Assembly (NCBI GenBank): GCA_017893485.1
Contig: CM030358.1
Coordinates: forward strand, 146,571,393 to 146,635,392
Direction of reading: 5' to 3'
From: Hemerocallis citrina
Taxonomy: Eukaryota > Streptophyta > Magnoliopsida > Asparagales > Asphodelaceae
Length of the DNA: 64,000 nt
Part shown: piece after piece, positions 13,549-24,341 of the stretch
Numbering within the stretch: the stretch's first letter is position 1
How the letters are laid out: every line of letters begins with the position of its first letter
Translations under genes and position numbers: made by a program
The notes under the pieces: model-generated
What the model was told of the DNA's origin: nothing
Seen by the model: the letters and a program-made list of their open reading frames with translations, nothing else
The model's database searches: none

Positions 13549-15447
13549 GTGCATCTTATATTTTATTATGATCAATATTTGATTCCAACTACCCTCTTAG
13601 TCATGGTCTCAACCAATTCCATTTATTTTCTTTTAAGCGATCCACTATTATCTTATCTAGTTTTACTTTATTGTTTAATATCCTTACCGTTGGGTACCTT
13701 ATTACCTACCTTCTATTTTTTTCCTATTAGTACACTATACTTTCGAATTTATCGATTTGGGTAAATTTTCTTAAATACGGGTAACCTTGCTTGTGTTCAT
13801 TTTTCATCACCTTTCAACTTTCTTATTTCAAACGAAAATTGACATTCTATACAGGATTTAATATCCTTAATGTTCGGTCCCTTATTTCCTACGCTTCTAT
13901 TTTTATTGATGCTAAATAGCTTAAAAGCAATCTGCGTATATTTCCCTAAATACGAGTAACCTTTCTCGTGTTCTTGTTTCATCACCTTTCAAGTTTCTGA
14001 TTTTAAATGTAAATTATCGAATTCTATACAAGATTTAATATCTTTGCCATTGGATCCCTTATTTGTTACCCTTCTATTTTTGTTTGTGGTAAATATCTAA
14101 AAAGAAACCTACATTCATGAATTTATGGATTTTGTGTATATTTCCCCAAATACGAGTATCCTTTGTCTAGTTCAATTTTCATCACCTTTCATGTTACTTA
14201 TTTCAAACGTAAATTATAAGTTTTCAAGAATTTGAAACTATTTTTTGTATTTCCTAAGCTTATAATTCTATTTGACATCATCGAGCACAACTACCTTTTA
14301 CCTTTAATTTTCTTGAATGCATTTTTTATTTTACTGTGTTCAACATTTTGTGCCAACTACTTTCCTAGTCATGGTCTCTTGGGTCCCTTATTACCTACCG
14401 TTATATTTTAGCTGAAAAGTACTCTAACGTCAATTATAGATTTTGCGTATATTTTTCTAAATACGAGTAACCTTTCTCGTGTTCCTTTTTTATTACCTTT
14501 CAAGTTACTTAAACGTAGATTAACGAATTCTATACAACTTTCATTATCTTTACCGGTGGATCCCTTATTTCTTACCATTCTATTTTTATTGTTGTAAATA
14601 TCTAAAAAGCACCCTACATTCTTAAATTTATAGATTTTTCAATATTTCCCTAAATACGAGTATCCTTTCTCGAGTTCATTTTTCATCACCTTTCAAGTTT
14701 CTTATTTCAAACGTAAATGATCAAATTACAAGAATTTATAAACTATTTTTTGTATTTTCTAACCGTATTATTCTATTTGACTCAGATTATCTTATCCAAT
14801 TTTACTTTATTAATTTTTAATATCCTTACCGTTGGTTACCTACACTTCTATTTTTGGCTAAAAAGTATCATAAACTAAGGAATTTATAGATTTCCTTATA
14901 TTTCCATAAATAAGTGTAACCTCGCTTGTGTTTTTTTCCGTCACCGTTCAAGTTTTTTTTCGTACGAGAATTTTCAAATTCTATTCAAGAATCCATATCA
15001 TTACCGTTGGCTCCCATATTTGCTGCCCTTCTATTTTTGTGTTCTAAATAGGTGAAAAGTACCATAAACTCTTAGAATTTGTAAATTTTTGTATATTTCC
15101 CTAAATATGAACCTTTTTCATGTTCATTTTTCATCACCTTTCCAGTTTATTATTTCAAACGTAAATGGTCAAATTACAGGAATTTTTAAACTATATTTTG
15201 TATTATCTGACCATTTAATTTTTTAATAGGTGAAAAGCACATAAACTCTTAAATTTGTAAATTTTTCTATATTTCCATAAATATGAGTACCTTTCTTGTG
15301 TTCATTTTTCATCACTTTTCAAGTTTCTTATTTCAAATGTAAATGATCAAATTACAAGAATTTTTAAACTATGTTTTGTATTTCCAAACTGTATAATTAT
15401 ATTTGACATTATCGAGCCCAACTATCTTTTACCTTTAATTTTCTTGA
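13549..15447. repeat. Higher-order unit 3 of the array
   Basis: The distance between successive landmarks is 1899 bp. It is shorter than its neighbours because roughly 90 bp is missing near 14380, where the variant module jumps from CATGGTCTC directly to TTGGGTCCC. Confidence 0.8.
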
Positions 15448-17467
15448 GTGCATCTTATATTTTATTGTGATCGACATTTGATTCCAACTACCCTCCTAGC
15501 CATGGTCTCAACCAATTCCATTTACTTTCCTTTAAGTGCTCAAATACTTCTATTATCTTATCTGGTTTTACTTTATTATTGTTTAATATTCTTACCGTTG
15601 GGTACCTTATTACCTACCTTCTATTTTTTGCTTATTAGTACACTATACTTTTGAATTTATCGATTTGCATAAATTTTCCTAAATACGGGTAGCCTTGCTT
15701 GTGTTCATTTTTCATCACCTTTCAACTTTCTTATTTCAAACGAAAATTGACATTCTATACAAGATTTAATATCCTTAACGTTCGGTCTCTTATTTCCTAC
15801 GCTTCTATTTTTATTTATGCTAAATAGCTTAAAAGCAATCTGCATATATTTCCCTAAATACGAGTAACCTTTCTCGTGTTCTTGGTTCATCACCTTTCAA
15901 GTTTCTGATTTCAACGTAAATTATCGAATTCTATACAAGATTTAATATCTTTACCGTTGGATCTCTTATTTGTTACCCATCTATTTTTGTTTGTGGTAAA
16001 TATCTAAAAAGAACCCTGCATTCTTGAATTTATGGATTTTGCGTATATTTACCCAAACACGAGTATCCTTTATCTAGTTCAATTTTCATCACCTTTCATG
16101 TTACTTGTTTAAAACATAAATTATAAGTTTTCAAGAATTTGAAACTATTTTTTGTATTTCCTAACCTGATAATTCTATTTGACATCATCGAGCCCTACTA
16201 CTTTTTACCTTTAATTTTCTTGAATGCATCTTTTATTTTTCTGTGACTAGCATTTTGTGCCAACTACTTTCCTAGTCATGGTCTCAAGTTGTTCCATCCA
16301 TTTTTCCTTTGAGAGATCTGATACTCAAATTATCTAATCAAATTTTACTGTATTAATTTTTAATATCCTTAACGCTGGGTCCCTTATTACCTACCGTTCT
16401 ATTTTTAGCTGAAAAGAACTAACGTAAATTATAGATTTTGCGTATATTTTTTTTAAATACGAGTAACCTTTCTTGTGTTCCTTTTTTATTACCTTTCAAG
16501 TTACTCAAACGCAGATTAACGAATTTTATACAAGATTCAATATCTTTACCGTTGGATCCCTTATTTCTTACCATTCTATTTTTATTGGGGTAAATATCTA
16601 AAAAAAACCCACATTCTTAAATTTATAGATTTTTCAATGTTTCCCTAAATACGAGTATCCTTTCTCGAGTTCATTTTTCATCACCTTTCAAGTTTCTTAT
16701 TTCAAACATAAATGATCAAATTACAAGAATTTACAAACTATTTTTTGTATTTCCTAACCGTATTATTCTATCTGACTCAGACTTATCCAATTTTACTTTA
16801 TTAATCTTTAATATCCGTACTGTTGGTTACCTACACTTCTATTTTTTTGCGAAAAAGTATCATAAACAAAGGAATTTATAGATTTTCTTATATTTCCATA
16901 AATACGAGTAACCTCGGTTGTGTTTTTTTCGGTCACCGTTGAAGTTTTTTACTTTGTATGAGAATTTTCAAATTCTATACAAATATCCATATCCTTACCG
17001 TTGGCTCCCTTATTTGCCGCCCTTCTATTTTTGTGTTCTAAATAGGTGAAAAGTACCCTGAACTCTTGAATTTATAAATTTTTGTATAACTCTTGAATTT
17101 ATAAATTTTTGTATATTTCCTTAAATATGAACATTTCTCGTGTTCATTTTTCATCACCTTTCTAGTTTTTTATTTCAAACGTAAATGATCAATTTACAGG
17201 AAGTTTTAAACTGTATTTTGTATTTCTAACCATTTAATTTTTTAATAGGTGAAAAGGACCTAAACTCTTTAAATTTATAATTTTTTCTATATTTCCATAA
17301 ATATGAGTACCTTTCTCATGTTCATTTTTCATGATTTTTCTAGATTCTTATTTCAAATGAAAGTGGTCAAATTACAAGAATTTTTAAACTATGTTTTGTA
17401 TTTCCAAACTGTATAGTTATATTTGACATTGTCGAGCCCAACCATCTTTTACCTTCAATTTTCTTGA
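15448..17467. repeat. Higher-order unit 4 of the array
   Basis: The distance between successive landmarks is 2020 bp. A short extra duplication of CTCTTGAATTTATAAATTTT lies near 17080. The array stops about 120 bp into the next unit, at roughly 17590. Confidence 0.75.
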
Positions 17468-17590
17468 GTGCACTTATATTATATTGTGATCGACATTTGA
17501 TTTCAACTACCATCCTAGTCATGGTCTCAACCAATTCCATTTATTTTCCTGTCTATTATCTTATCTAGTTTTACTTTATTATTGTTTAAA

Positions 17591-17790
17591 AAGTATCAAT
17601 TAATCGTTCTAATTAATAACTATTTTTTCCTTGAGTTCCAAAATATTTTTTCCCGAAATTATAATTATTTTTTACAATTTCTAATTATTTTTTTTCAATT
17701 TTTTATTATTTTTCGCATTTTTTAAATAATTAATTCTATTTAATAATTAAAATAAAAGAATTAATCAATTAATTATCGATGTGGCGCAAT
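17591..17790. other. AT-rich junction between array and gypsy-type element
   Basis: This is about 200 bp of A and T with repeated AATTATTTTTT and TTAATTAATT words. Neither the satellite consensus nor the GC-richer element to the right continues into it. Confidence 0.5.
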
Positions 17791-17929
17791 CTGGAGCGTT
17801 GATCATACCTTAGCGCGCTTTTCTGAACGATCAGACAGCTGGAGGCATTTGACTGGTCTGCGCAGTTTCGTTCAAACAGGGGTCGGTGGCAAGAGTGCCC
17901 GACTCCAGCGCCGAACCCTAGCGACACTT

Positions 17930-18400
17930 CGACAGGCTGACACGTGGCAGGATTGTCATCGACGTCAAGAAGGCTTCAGCGAGATCTGCCGAAGTGTAGA
18001 GGGACTTCGAGGAGTCGACACGTGGAGTAGTTGACCGTCGATCGTTGACTAGTCAACGTTATTTCTCCACTTTTGACGTCGGTGACAAGAACACTCAGAA
18101 TGAGCTGCTGAAGTCTGGGGAGACTTCGAGAAGTCGACACGTGGAGTTGTTGATCGTTGACCAGTCAACGTCATTTCTCCAATTTCGACGTCGGTGACAA
18201 GTGAGTTGCCGAAGTCTGGGGAGACTTCGAAAAGTCGACGCGTGGAGTTGTTGACCGATGACCGTTGACCAGTAAACGCCATTTTTCCAATTTCGACGTC
18301 AGTGACAAGAATGCTCGGCGCGACTTGGCGAAGGCTGAAGATGCTTTGAGAAGGCGACATGTGGGATTGTTGACTGTTGACCGTTGACCAGCCAAATGTC
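17930..18400. repeat. W-box-rich tandem repeat upstream of a TATA box
   Basis: A degenerate unit of about 100-120 bp recurs with landmarks near 18001, 18121, 18220 and 18340, plus a partial one near 17930. Each reads approximately GACTTCGAGAAGTCGACACG, then TGGAGTTGTTGACCGTTGAC, then CAGTCAACGTCATTTCTCC. Every unit carries several TTGAC cores, many in the W-box form TTGACC or TTGACT. At 18044-18057 GTTGACTAGTCAAC is a perfect 14-bp palindrome. The location directly upstream of a TATA box suggests an LTR U3 or promoter. Regulation by WRKY factors is inference from the motif alone. Confidence 0.75.
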
Positions 18401-18505
18401 TTTTGGGTTTCCAATGCTTTTTGTCGTTTTGCTTTAAATGGGCTAGGCTTTTGCATTTTTTGGGAGCCTTTGAACCTTGGTGAATGTGTCAACAACCCCT
18501 TTCTC

Positions 18506-18512
18506 TATAAAA
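18506..18512 (+). promoter_or_regulatory. TATA box of the gypsy-type element
   Basis: TATAAAA lies in the context CTCTATAAAACTTCACC, downstream of the W-box repeat and about 165 bp upstream of the first ATG at 18678. A possible donor CAAGGTAATTC near 18640 would fit a leader intron. No transcript evidence is available here. Confidence 0.55.
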
Positions 18513-18677
18513 CTTCACCCCCCCTTTTCATTTGCTCATGCTCTAAGTTTTTACTCGGGCGATTTTCACTTTTTAGCAAGAGGTTCCGGCGAAGATTTTC
18601 TATTTCCGACGATCTTTTTTTGACCTGTTGCTATCAAATCAAGGTAATTCTCAGCTAGCTTAATTTACTTTTAGAGA

Positions 18678-19577
18678 ATGTCTAGCGTTGCTTCGGGGCA
18701 AGAGACCTCCCCCATCGTCGTCATTGAGCCGACCTCTAGTCAAGCTCCTACAGTCGACAAAGGCAAAGCCATAGAAGGGGCCAGTTCAGCAGTTGTGGAG
18801 ACAATAGTAGAGAAGGAGCGGAGAATGGGGGAGTTCGGCAGACTACTCGGACCCCTGATGGGGCTTCATCGAGTTCGGGAGCTTCCGGATGACCTTGTCG
18901 AACGTATCGTGTACGGTCGGGGTCGGGACTTTGAGGAGAACGCTGCTCGGGAAATCTCAGAGGTCGATGATGCCATCTCCATACTCAATTAAAAGAACTT
19001 GAAATCAATTCGGGAGTGTTTTCTGATCCCGAGTGAATTTGAGTTGATGCTGCCTGGACCTGGGGTGAGGGTCAATTTGCTGATGCCCGTGGACATGTGT
19101 TTTTGGCCTGTCGATGCTTTCTTAGCCAGAGTTCGACTACCGCTTCACCCTTTTGTTGTCGAGGTGTTACGATGGTACCGGGTCAGCCCAGTCCAATATA
19201 TGTCGAACGTGTGGAGGCTTATCAACAGATTCATCCTCCACTGTCAAGTAGTAACTTTGAGCCACAATTGAGTGTGCTGCGTACGGTGTACTGGATACAT
19301 CAACAGCACAAGATGGAGTTCAGGTTCTATCTATCTCCGAGACATGGGACAAAGCTCGTCAGCTGTCCGGACTCGATCAAGAACTGGAGGGACAAGTTCA
19401 TTCTGATCCGAAGTCCAGAGCTGTGGAACATTCCGACTACTTGGGTCGAGGAGATTTCGAATTGGGCAAAGGCGAACCCTTGCTCATAGCCTTGAGGAAA
19501 CATTGATGGTACCGGCGCTTCTTGATCGACCGAAGTTTGATCGGAAAGAGTTGACGGAGGAGGTGCTCTATTTTAGT
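18678..19577 (+). pseudogene. Gypsy-type plant transposon protein, N-terminal part, broken
   Basis: The frame starts at an ATG that follows the TATA box. After about 105 residues it meets a TAA at 18990-18992, and the same frame then continues with LIPSEFELMLPGPGVRVNLL and LPLHPFVVEVLRWYRVSP. This pattern (IP-EFEL, PG-, RFPLHPF-VE-L) is that of the plant 'putative gypsy type transposon' domain (PF04195). Near 19240 the reading shifts to another frame that carries FRFYLSPRHGTKL and a W-rich stretch typical of the same proteins. A further shift near 19490 is needed to reach VPALLDRPKFDRKELTEE. One stop and at least two shifts make it a pseudogene. The domain's function is not known. Confidence 0.75.
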
Positions 19578-19649
19578 TCAACATTTTTTTGACTTAATCG
19601 AATCTTTATTTGCTCTTATCCTAGGCACATTTTCGTCCTTGCAGACTCG

Positions 19650-20845
19650 ATGGACTTCGACGAGATGATTGCGGAGCGCAGGGTTCTGAGCAGCAAGCCT
19701 CCCCCCCCAAATAAGAAGAGGAAGAGGTTGGCTACGAAGATTTCTTCTTCGCCAAAGGTGAAGACAGTTGCTGCCGCCGCGGAGCATTAATCAAAAGAGA
19801 TTGCGGTGGTCTTGCTACCGGCAATTTCGGCGGCTCCGTCAGTCTCCGTTGATGTGGAGGTCTTCCCCATATCGGCGGCCTTGACCTTGGAAGTCCCGCC
19901 TCTAACAGCCGAAGCCGAGGAGTTCCTGACCGAGGAACATAAGAAGATTTTTGTCCCTGACTGGCAAGTTAGGAAGCTCGACGGATTCCTCGGCAATTCA
20001 TCTTTTTGCATGCAGGCGGTTCGGCATCTTGCTACGCTGAAGGACAAGGCCGCTATGGAAGCGGGGACCGTTGGCGACAATGCACTATAGATAGCTTGAG
20101 CCGCCATGTCAGTGAGTCTTCTTTCATTTCCCAATCTTTTCTTTTTGTCTAAGTGGGGGTGTTCTTCGAGCTAAAATTACCGGGTTCTGCATTTCTTGCA
20201 GATCACTTGCCACTTCGGGCATCTAATGGAGAAGATGACCGAGTAGGAGAGGAGCTGAAGCTCGGGTATGAGAGAGCTCGGGCTGACAAAGCAAGGATCG
20301 CCAAAGACCTCCAGCAGTCGAGGATTCAGGTCAAGATGAAGACTTCGAGGGTGGAGCACCTCCAGGCCGTTGTCGCCAGGCTAAAGGCGGACAACGCTCG
20401 GTTGCTGAAGGAGCAGGAGCTCGCAGCAAAAGAGGAGGCGGTCGTGGCTGCGAAGATGGCTGCGGCGAAGGAGGTCGAGGAGCAGGCGATGGAGAAGGCC
20501 AAGGGATTTCTTTGTGTGAACATGGCGAAGGCCTACGCTCGAGCCATAGATGAGGTCTCGGAGAAGTTCCCCGACGTCGACTGCACCGGGTGGCGTATGT
20601 TCCCCAATCCTATCCCTGGGTTCGACGACCTCTCAGAAGGAGGCGAAGAAGACGAACAAGAGGGCCCAGAGGAAGAGGTCGAAGGAGTCGAGACAGGGGC
20701 AGATGCAGCTCCAGACTTTTTGGCCCTTAGTGATTGCCATCAGAGCTCAAGAGGTCAGGGCTTCTATGGCTGCAGATCATCCGAAAGAGGTCGTCCCCTG
20801 ACTCAGTTGTATTTTCATTTTTCTTTTAGTCTAGGTATTTTGTAA
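19650..20845 (+). pseudogene. Gypsy-type transposon protein, lysine-rich and coiled-coil part
   Basis: After a likely acceptor near 19622 (CTTATCCTAG), the frame reads DSMDFDEMIAERR and then a basic stretch PPPPNKKRKRL that could act as a nuclear signal. A stop at 19788 and more stops near 20090 interrupt it. The block from about 20200 to 20700 encodes a long charged helix (heptad-like runs such as ARADKARIAKDLQQSR and VARLKADNARLLKEQEL), followed by an acidic tail rich in E and D. This order (PF04195 domain, basic region, coiled coil, acidic tail) is usual for these plant element proteins. The GC content is far above that of the neighbouring satellite. Confidence 0.65.
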
Positions 20846-21059
20846 TGATGCCTAATAGCGAACTGGCCACCGCTTTTGTACTTTCGTGGGAGTTAATGAA
20901 ATATTCCTTTTTTAGAACAAGTGTGTGAGACTTTGAACTTCTTGTGGGGCTGCCTCACTCTAGAACCATCTTGTAGTAGCTCTATTTAGCCATAAAACTA
21001 TCTTGTAGCTCGTTTAGACTTAGTGTGATTTACGTTTTTCTCTTTGGTTGACTTCCCCA

Positions 21060-21105
21060 GGGTAGTGAAGCGTCGCATCCCAGGGTAGTGAAGCGTCGCA
21101 TCTTC
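21060..21105. repeat. 22-bp tandem repeat, two copies
   Basis: CAGGGTAGTGAAGCGTCGCA plus two more bases is repeated twice in direct succession between the two coiled-coil blocks. No function is evident. Confidence 0.8.
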
Positions 21106-21120
21106 GCGCCCAACCCCGAG

Positions 21121-21878
21121 TTACAAAGTTGGGACTCGCTGAATCTCAGGACAGACTCTCAAAGACGGTGTTGGAGCTCTGCCAATTAAGATTGGCCTTG
21201 GCTCGATGGGATATCGAGACGAGGTGTCCTGAGCATACTCTCCGAGAAGTACCCCCTGTGGGAAGAGAGGTCGGCCCCTCGATAGCTGTCGGCAAAGCTT
21301 CAAGGCTAAAGTTCCTCTAGCACTCATTATTCGTGGTGACGACTGAGAGGGACGAGCTGAAGAGCACTTTGTTCGAGATGACGCCGGAAAGGGACGAGCT
21401 GAAAAGCATTGTGCTTGAGAAGAGCATAGAGGCGGTTCATTTGCGGAGGACCATCTCGGAGTTTTCACGAGGGGGGAGCACGAGTGGGGTACCACGTTTG
21501 AAGCTCAGAGTGACAGACGACTCCATCAAAAAGCGGCTCGTTGAATTGGAGGCGGAGAATCTTCGCTTAAAGCGACTTTCCGAAGGAAGCAACGTCAGGA
21601 GCACTTCTTGCCCTTGTAGGGAGTATGCCCAGGGGAGATCGTTCCATGAGTTGGCTCTACGCATGCCAAATGTTCCGTGGAACCCTGGGGACGCTCAGAG
21701 CGGAGTGGCCGGCTCGTCGAGCGGAGCATATGTTGGGGTGGCAGCTAGGTCCGTGGGTCCTGATGGTACGACTCGGCTTGCGGGCCTAGAGATTTCTTTT
21801 GAAGCAACGAAGGAGCGGCAAAGCGCTCGTCGTCCTCGGGTATCTCTTAATAGGAGTGTCTCACTTCCAAGGAGTTAG
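21121..21878 (+). pseudogene. Gypsy-type transposon protein, C-terminal coiled coil
   Basis: The open frame at 21333-21878 encodes repeated RDELKS heptads (TTERDELKSTLFEMTPERDE, then a second ERDELKSIVLEKS), followed by VELEAENLRLKRLSEG and a Ser/Arg-rich end. It looks like the far end of the same coiled-coil protein and is separated from the previous block by stops and the 22-bp repeat. An AATAAA at 21946-21951 could be its poly(A) signal. It may instead come from a second partial copy of the same element. Confidence 0.5.
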
Positions 21879-22108
21879 GGCGACGCTTCGTAGTTTTGTA
21901 GGAGTCTTCAGTCTGGAATAGGACTTGTATCCCCATCTTTGGCGAAATAAAGTGTTTGTAGTGTGGTCTTTGAATAAGACTTGTATCCTTCTTATTTGTA
22001 GTATTCGAACGACATTTTTGTTGATTGCATCTTTCGATCGTGTAGTGAGCCTCTTTCGCTTAGTAACACTTGTCGTTTCTCTAAGTGTTTGCTAACACTT
22101 GTGTGCAA

Positions 22109-22577
22109 GAGAGTTTTCGACAGTTGTGGGAGCAATTTCGAATGGTGAGCTACTTCGCACTTGCTTGTTCGCAAGTAGCTAAAGTGGCATCGAACCAAGT
22201 GTTGGACTTCGAACTTGTCGTTCTAAGAGAGTTTCAACAGTTGTGGGAGCAATTTCGAATGGTGAGCTACTTCGCCCTTGCTTATTCGCAAGTAGCTAAA
22301 GTGGCATCAAACCAAGTATTGGACTCCTAATTTGTCATTTTAAGAGAGTTTCAACAATTGTGGGAGCAATTTCGATTGGTGAGCTACTTCGCACTTGCTT
22401 ATTCGCAAGTAGCTAAAGTGGCATCGAACCAAGTATTGGACTCCGAACTGGTTGTTTTAACAGAGTTTCAATAGTTGTGGGAGCAATTTCGAATGGTGAG
22501 CTACTTCGTACTTGCTTGTTCGCAAGTAGATAAAGTGGCATCGAACCAAGTGTTACTCTGAACTTGTCGTTTAAGGA
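22109..22577. repeat. Tandem repeat, four copies of about 117 bp
   Basis: Units begin at 22109, 22227, 22344 and 22461, with steps of 118, 117 and 117 bp. Each holds GTTGTGGGAGCAATTTCGAA, GGTGAGCTACTTCGCACTTG, TTCGCAAGTAGCTAAAGTGG and CATCGAACCAAGTGTTGGAC. CTACTTCGCACTTGCTTGTT and its near-inverse CGCAAGTAG can pair within a unit. The array lies directly downstream of the gypsy-type coding remnants and may be the 3' untranslated part of that element. Confidence 0.9.
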
Positions 22578-24020
22578 AGTTTTCGTACTTAAGAGTGCGC
22601 TTTGGGGTAAGATAACCAGAACATTTAGAGAATAGGTTTTCTAAGAAATAAATTGCTTTTATTAAAGAGAACTAAGTGGTTGCTTCTGAGTTGCAAGCCT
22701 TTATTACATTTGAAAAAATCAACTAAATAAGAAGAAAAACAAACTTAGAAATGCTGTAGGATTAGAAGTTGCTTGGAGCGGTGTTTAAACACCCTCTTGG
22801 TACTTCAACAAGTGTTCAGCATTCCATGTTCTTGGTATGGGCTGGAGACTTGGATTGGGTCAGGCTTAAGGGGTTAGATCAGGTTGATATAATAATAGGG
22901 TCTGGATTGGGTCTTTAGTTGGGTTGCTTTGGTCTGGGTTGCTTTTTTGAAGGAATGGTTTGGTCTCGTTCAATTGATTCAATGACAATATGGCCGGAAT
23001 TTGGGTTTTAGTTTTTAAGGGTGTTGGTTCAGATGGTTTTGTTATAATTTGGATCTAGTTTTGACACTCAATTCTAAACAAATGTATATAATATTGATGA
23101 AACTTCCCAAACCGATACTAGGAACCAAACTAAACTAAACGAAACTAATCAAACCTTCCGAAACGTATCATTTTTTGGAACTCTTAAACCGACACCGAAA
23201 CCGAGCTCTCAGATCTTGAATGTGATGACCCCCAAATTTCAACCTAAGAACTTGGGATCGTGAATGCAAAATCCAATATCCAAAAATCACATATAACAAT
23301 TATCTCACCAAATGCAATTAATAAGCAAGCTATTTCAATTCTCAATTTCACTTATTAAAGCCAATAATCAATAACTTCCAAGTCCGGAAATCAATGACTT
23401 CTCATAATTTATAAAACTACTAAAATCCAGTTAAGTTTAAATAATCTCCCAACATCTTTCAATTATTTGATACAACTTTATTAATCCAAAGCAAAACTTA
23501 AAGAGTTCATCATCTCTTGCCAATCTAAAAGCCGACGTGTCCTTCAAAGAGATCGACAAGCCAATCAACCAACAAAATCTTCTTTGTGTGGGTGATGTTG
23601 GTGTTGGGGGTTGTCCTCTTCTCTATCCTTGCATCCTCTCGAGGTTTTCCTGTTTGTTTTCTTTTTGAAAAGTTGGAGAATGAATCTAAAATCTAATAAG
23701 GTGTCTAATTTTTATTTCCCAATTTAGCAAAACAAATAAGGCATCCTTTTTAAGAGTTCAAAAGATCTTTTTATGTCATGGAACCAAAATTAGAATTTAT
23801 TCTAATCAATAATAATAGAGATTATTTACCATAATTATATCTTATTTACCATAATTGTGATTATGGTAAATAATCACAATTATATCTTATATCAATTATG
23901 CAATCAAAATTTCAGGATATTCTAGCAGATCCTTGTGTTGCTCAATGGTGAAGCACTGACTAGCTCTTTAAGAAGTGTATCTATTGCATGACTCAGAATA
24001 TGTAGAGAGAAACAAATTCA
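22578..24020. other. Non-coding DNA, no gene recognised
   Basis: The stretch 22830-23050 is unusually G- and T-rich on the plus strand (many TTGGGT and TGGTCTGG words). A perfect hairpin lies at 23842-23873: arms TTATTTACCATAAT and ATTATGGTAAATAA around a 4-nt loop. TGTGATGACCCCC at 23219 resembles the start of a plant LTR, but I found no matching end. No coding frame is convincing. Confidence 0.5.
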
Positions 24021-24341
24021 GTAATTGTAACGCCCCGAGCCCTACTCAGCTGCGTACACGGCTACGTGTGCTCGCACGCGAAAGAACGGACACAAAACTC
24101 TAGCCACGCCCACCATAGAAAATATCAAAAGGTGGGTTAACCCTATAGGTATCTTTCTCATTTGGCCAAACTAATATATACTCACACTCATCTTCTCCAT
24201 CTTTCGATATGGGACTATCCCCTAAGTCCCATCCACATCACCCCCAATGCATGCATGCACTCTTCTCATTTTTCCATTCATTTAACGCATGCCTAAGCCC
24301 CATATAATTTCTATTGGCCACCTCCATTAATTCTACTTAAT

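Larger units (their letters stand above)
5255..17590. repeat. 12-kb tandem array with higher-order structure
   Basis: The whole stretch is built from recurring words in the same orientation and order: AAATACGAGTAACC, TTCATTTTTCATCACCTTTC, AAGTTTCTTATTTCAAACG, TATACAAGATTCAATATCC, TTACCGTTGGGTCCCTTATT and TTGAATTTATAGATTTT. These recur roughly every 180-200 bp with substitutions and small indels. A second, longer module contains GTGATCAACATTTTGTGCC and CTAGTCATGGTCTCAA. It appears in two variants that alternate from about 9.5 kb rightwards, giving an approximately 2-kb super-unit. The frames of 60-111 codons inside the array are translations of the repeat itself and carry no domain. The array is more irregular at its left end (5.2-9 kb) and more regular at its right end. 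Confidence 0.9.

Noticed and set aside
18049..18495. 148-codon minus-strand frame over the W-box repeat
   Set aside because: It is a readthrough of the tandem repeat (internal repetition of VTDVEIGKM-like words) and lies opposite the promoter. No similarity to a known protein.
20153..20845. Single intact 230-codon gene
   Set aside because: The open block is real but belongs to a broken multi-exon transposon protein. Its upstream part is in other frames with stops, so it is listed as part of a pseudogene.
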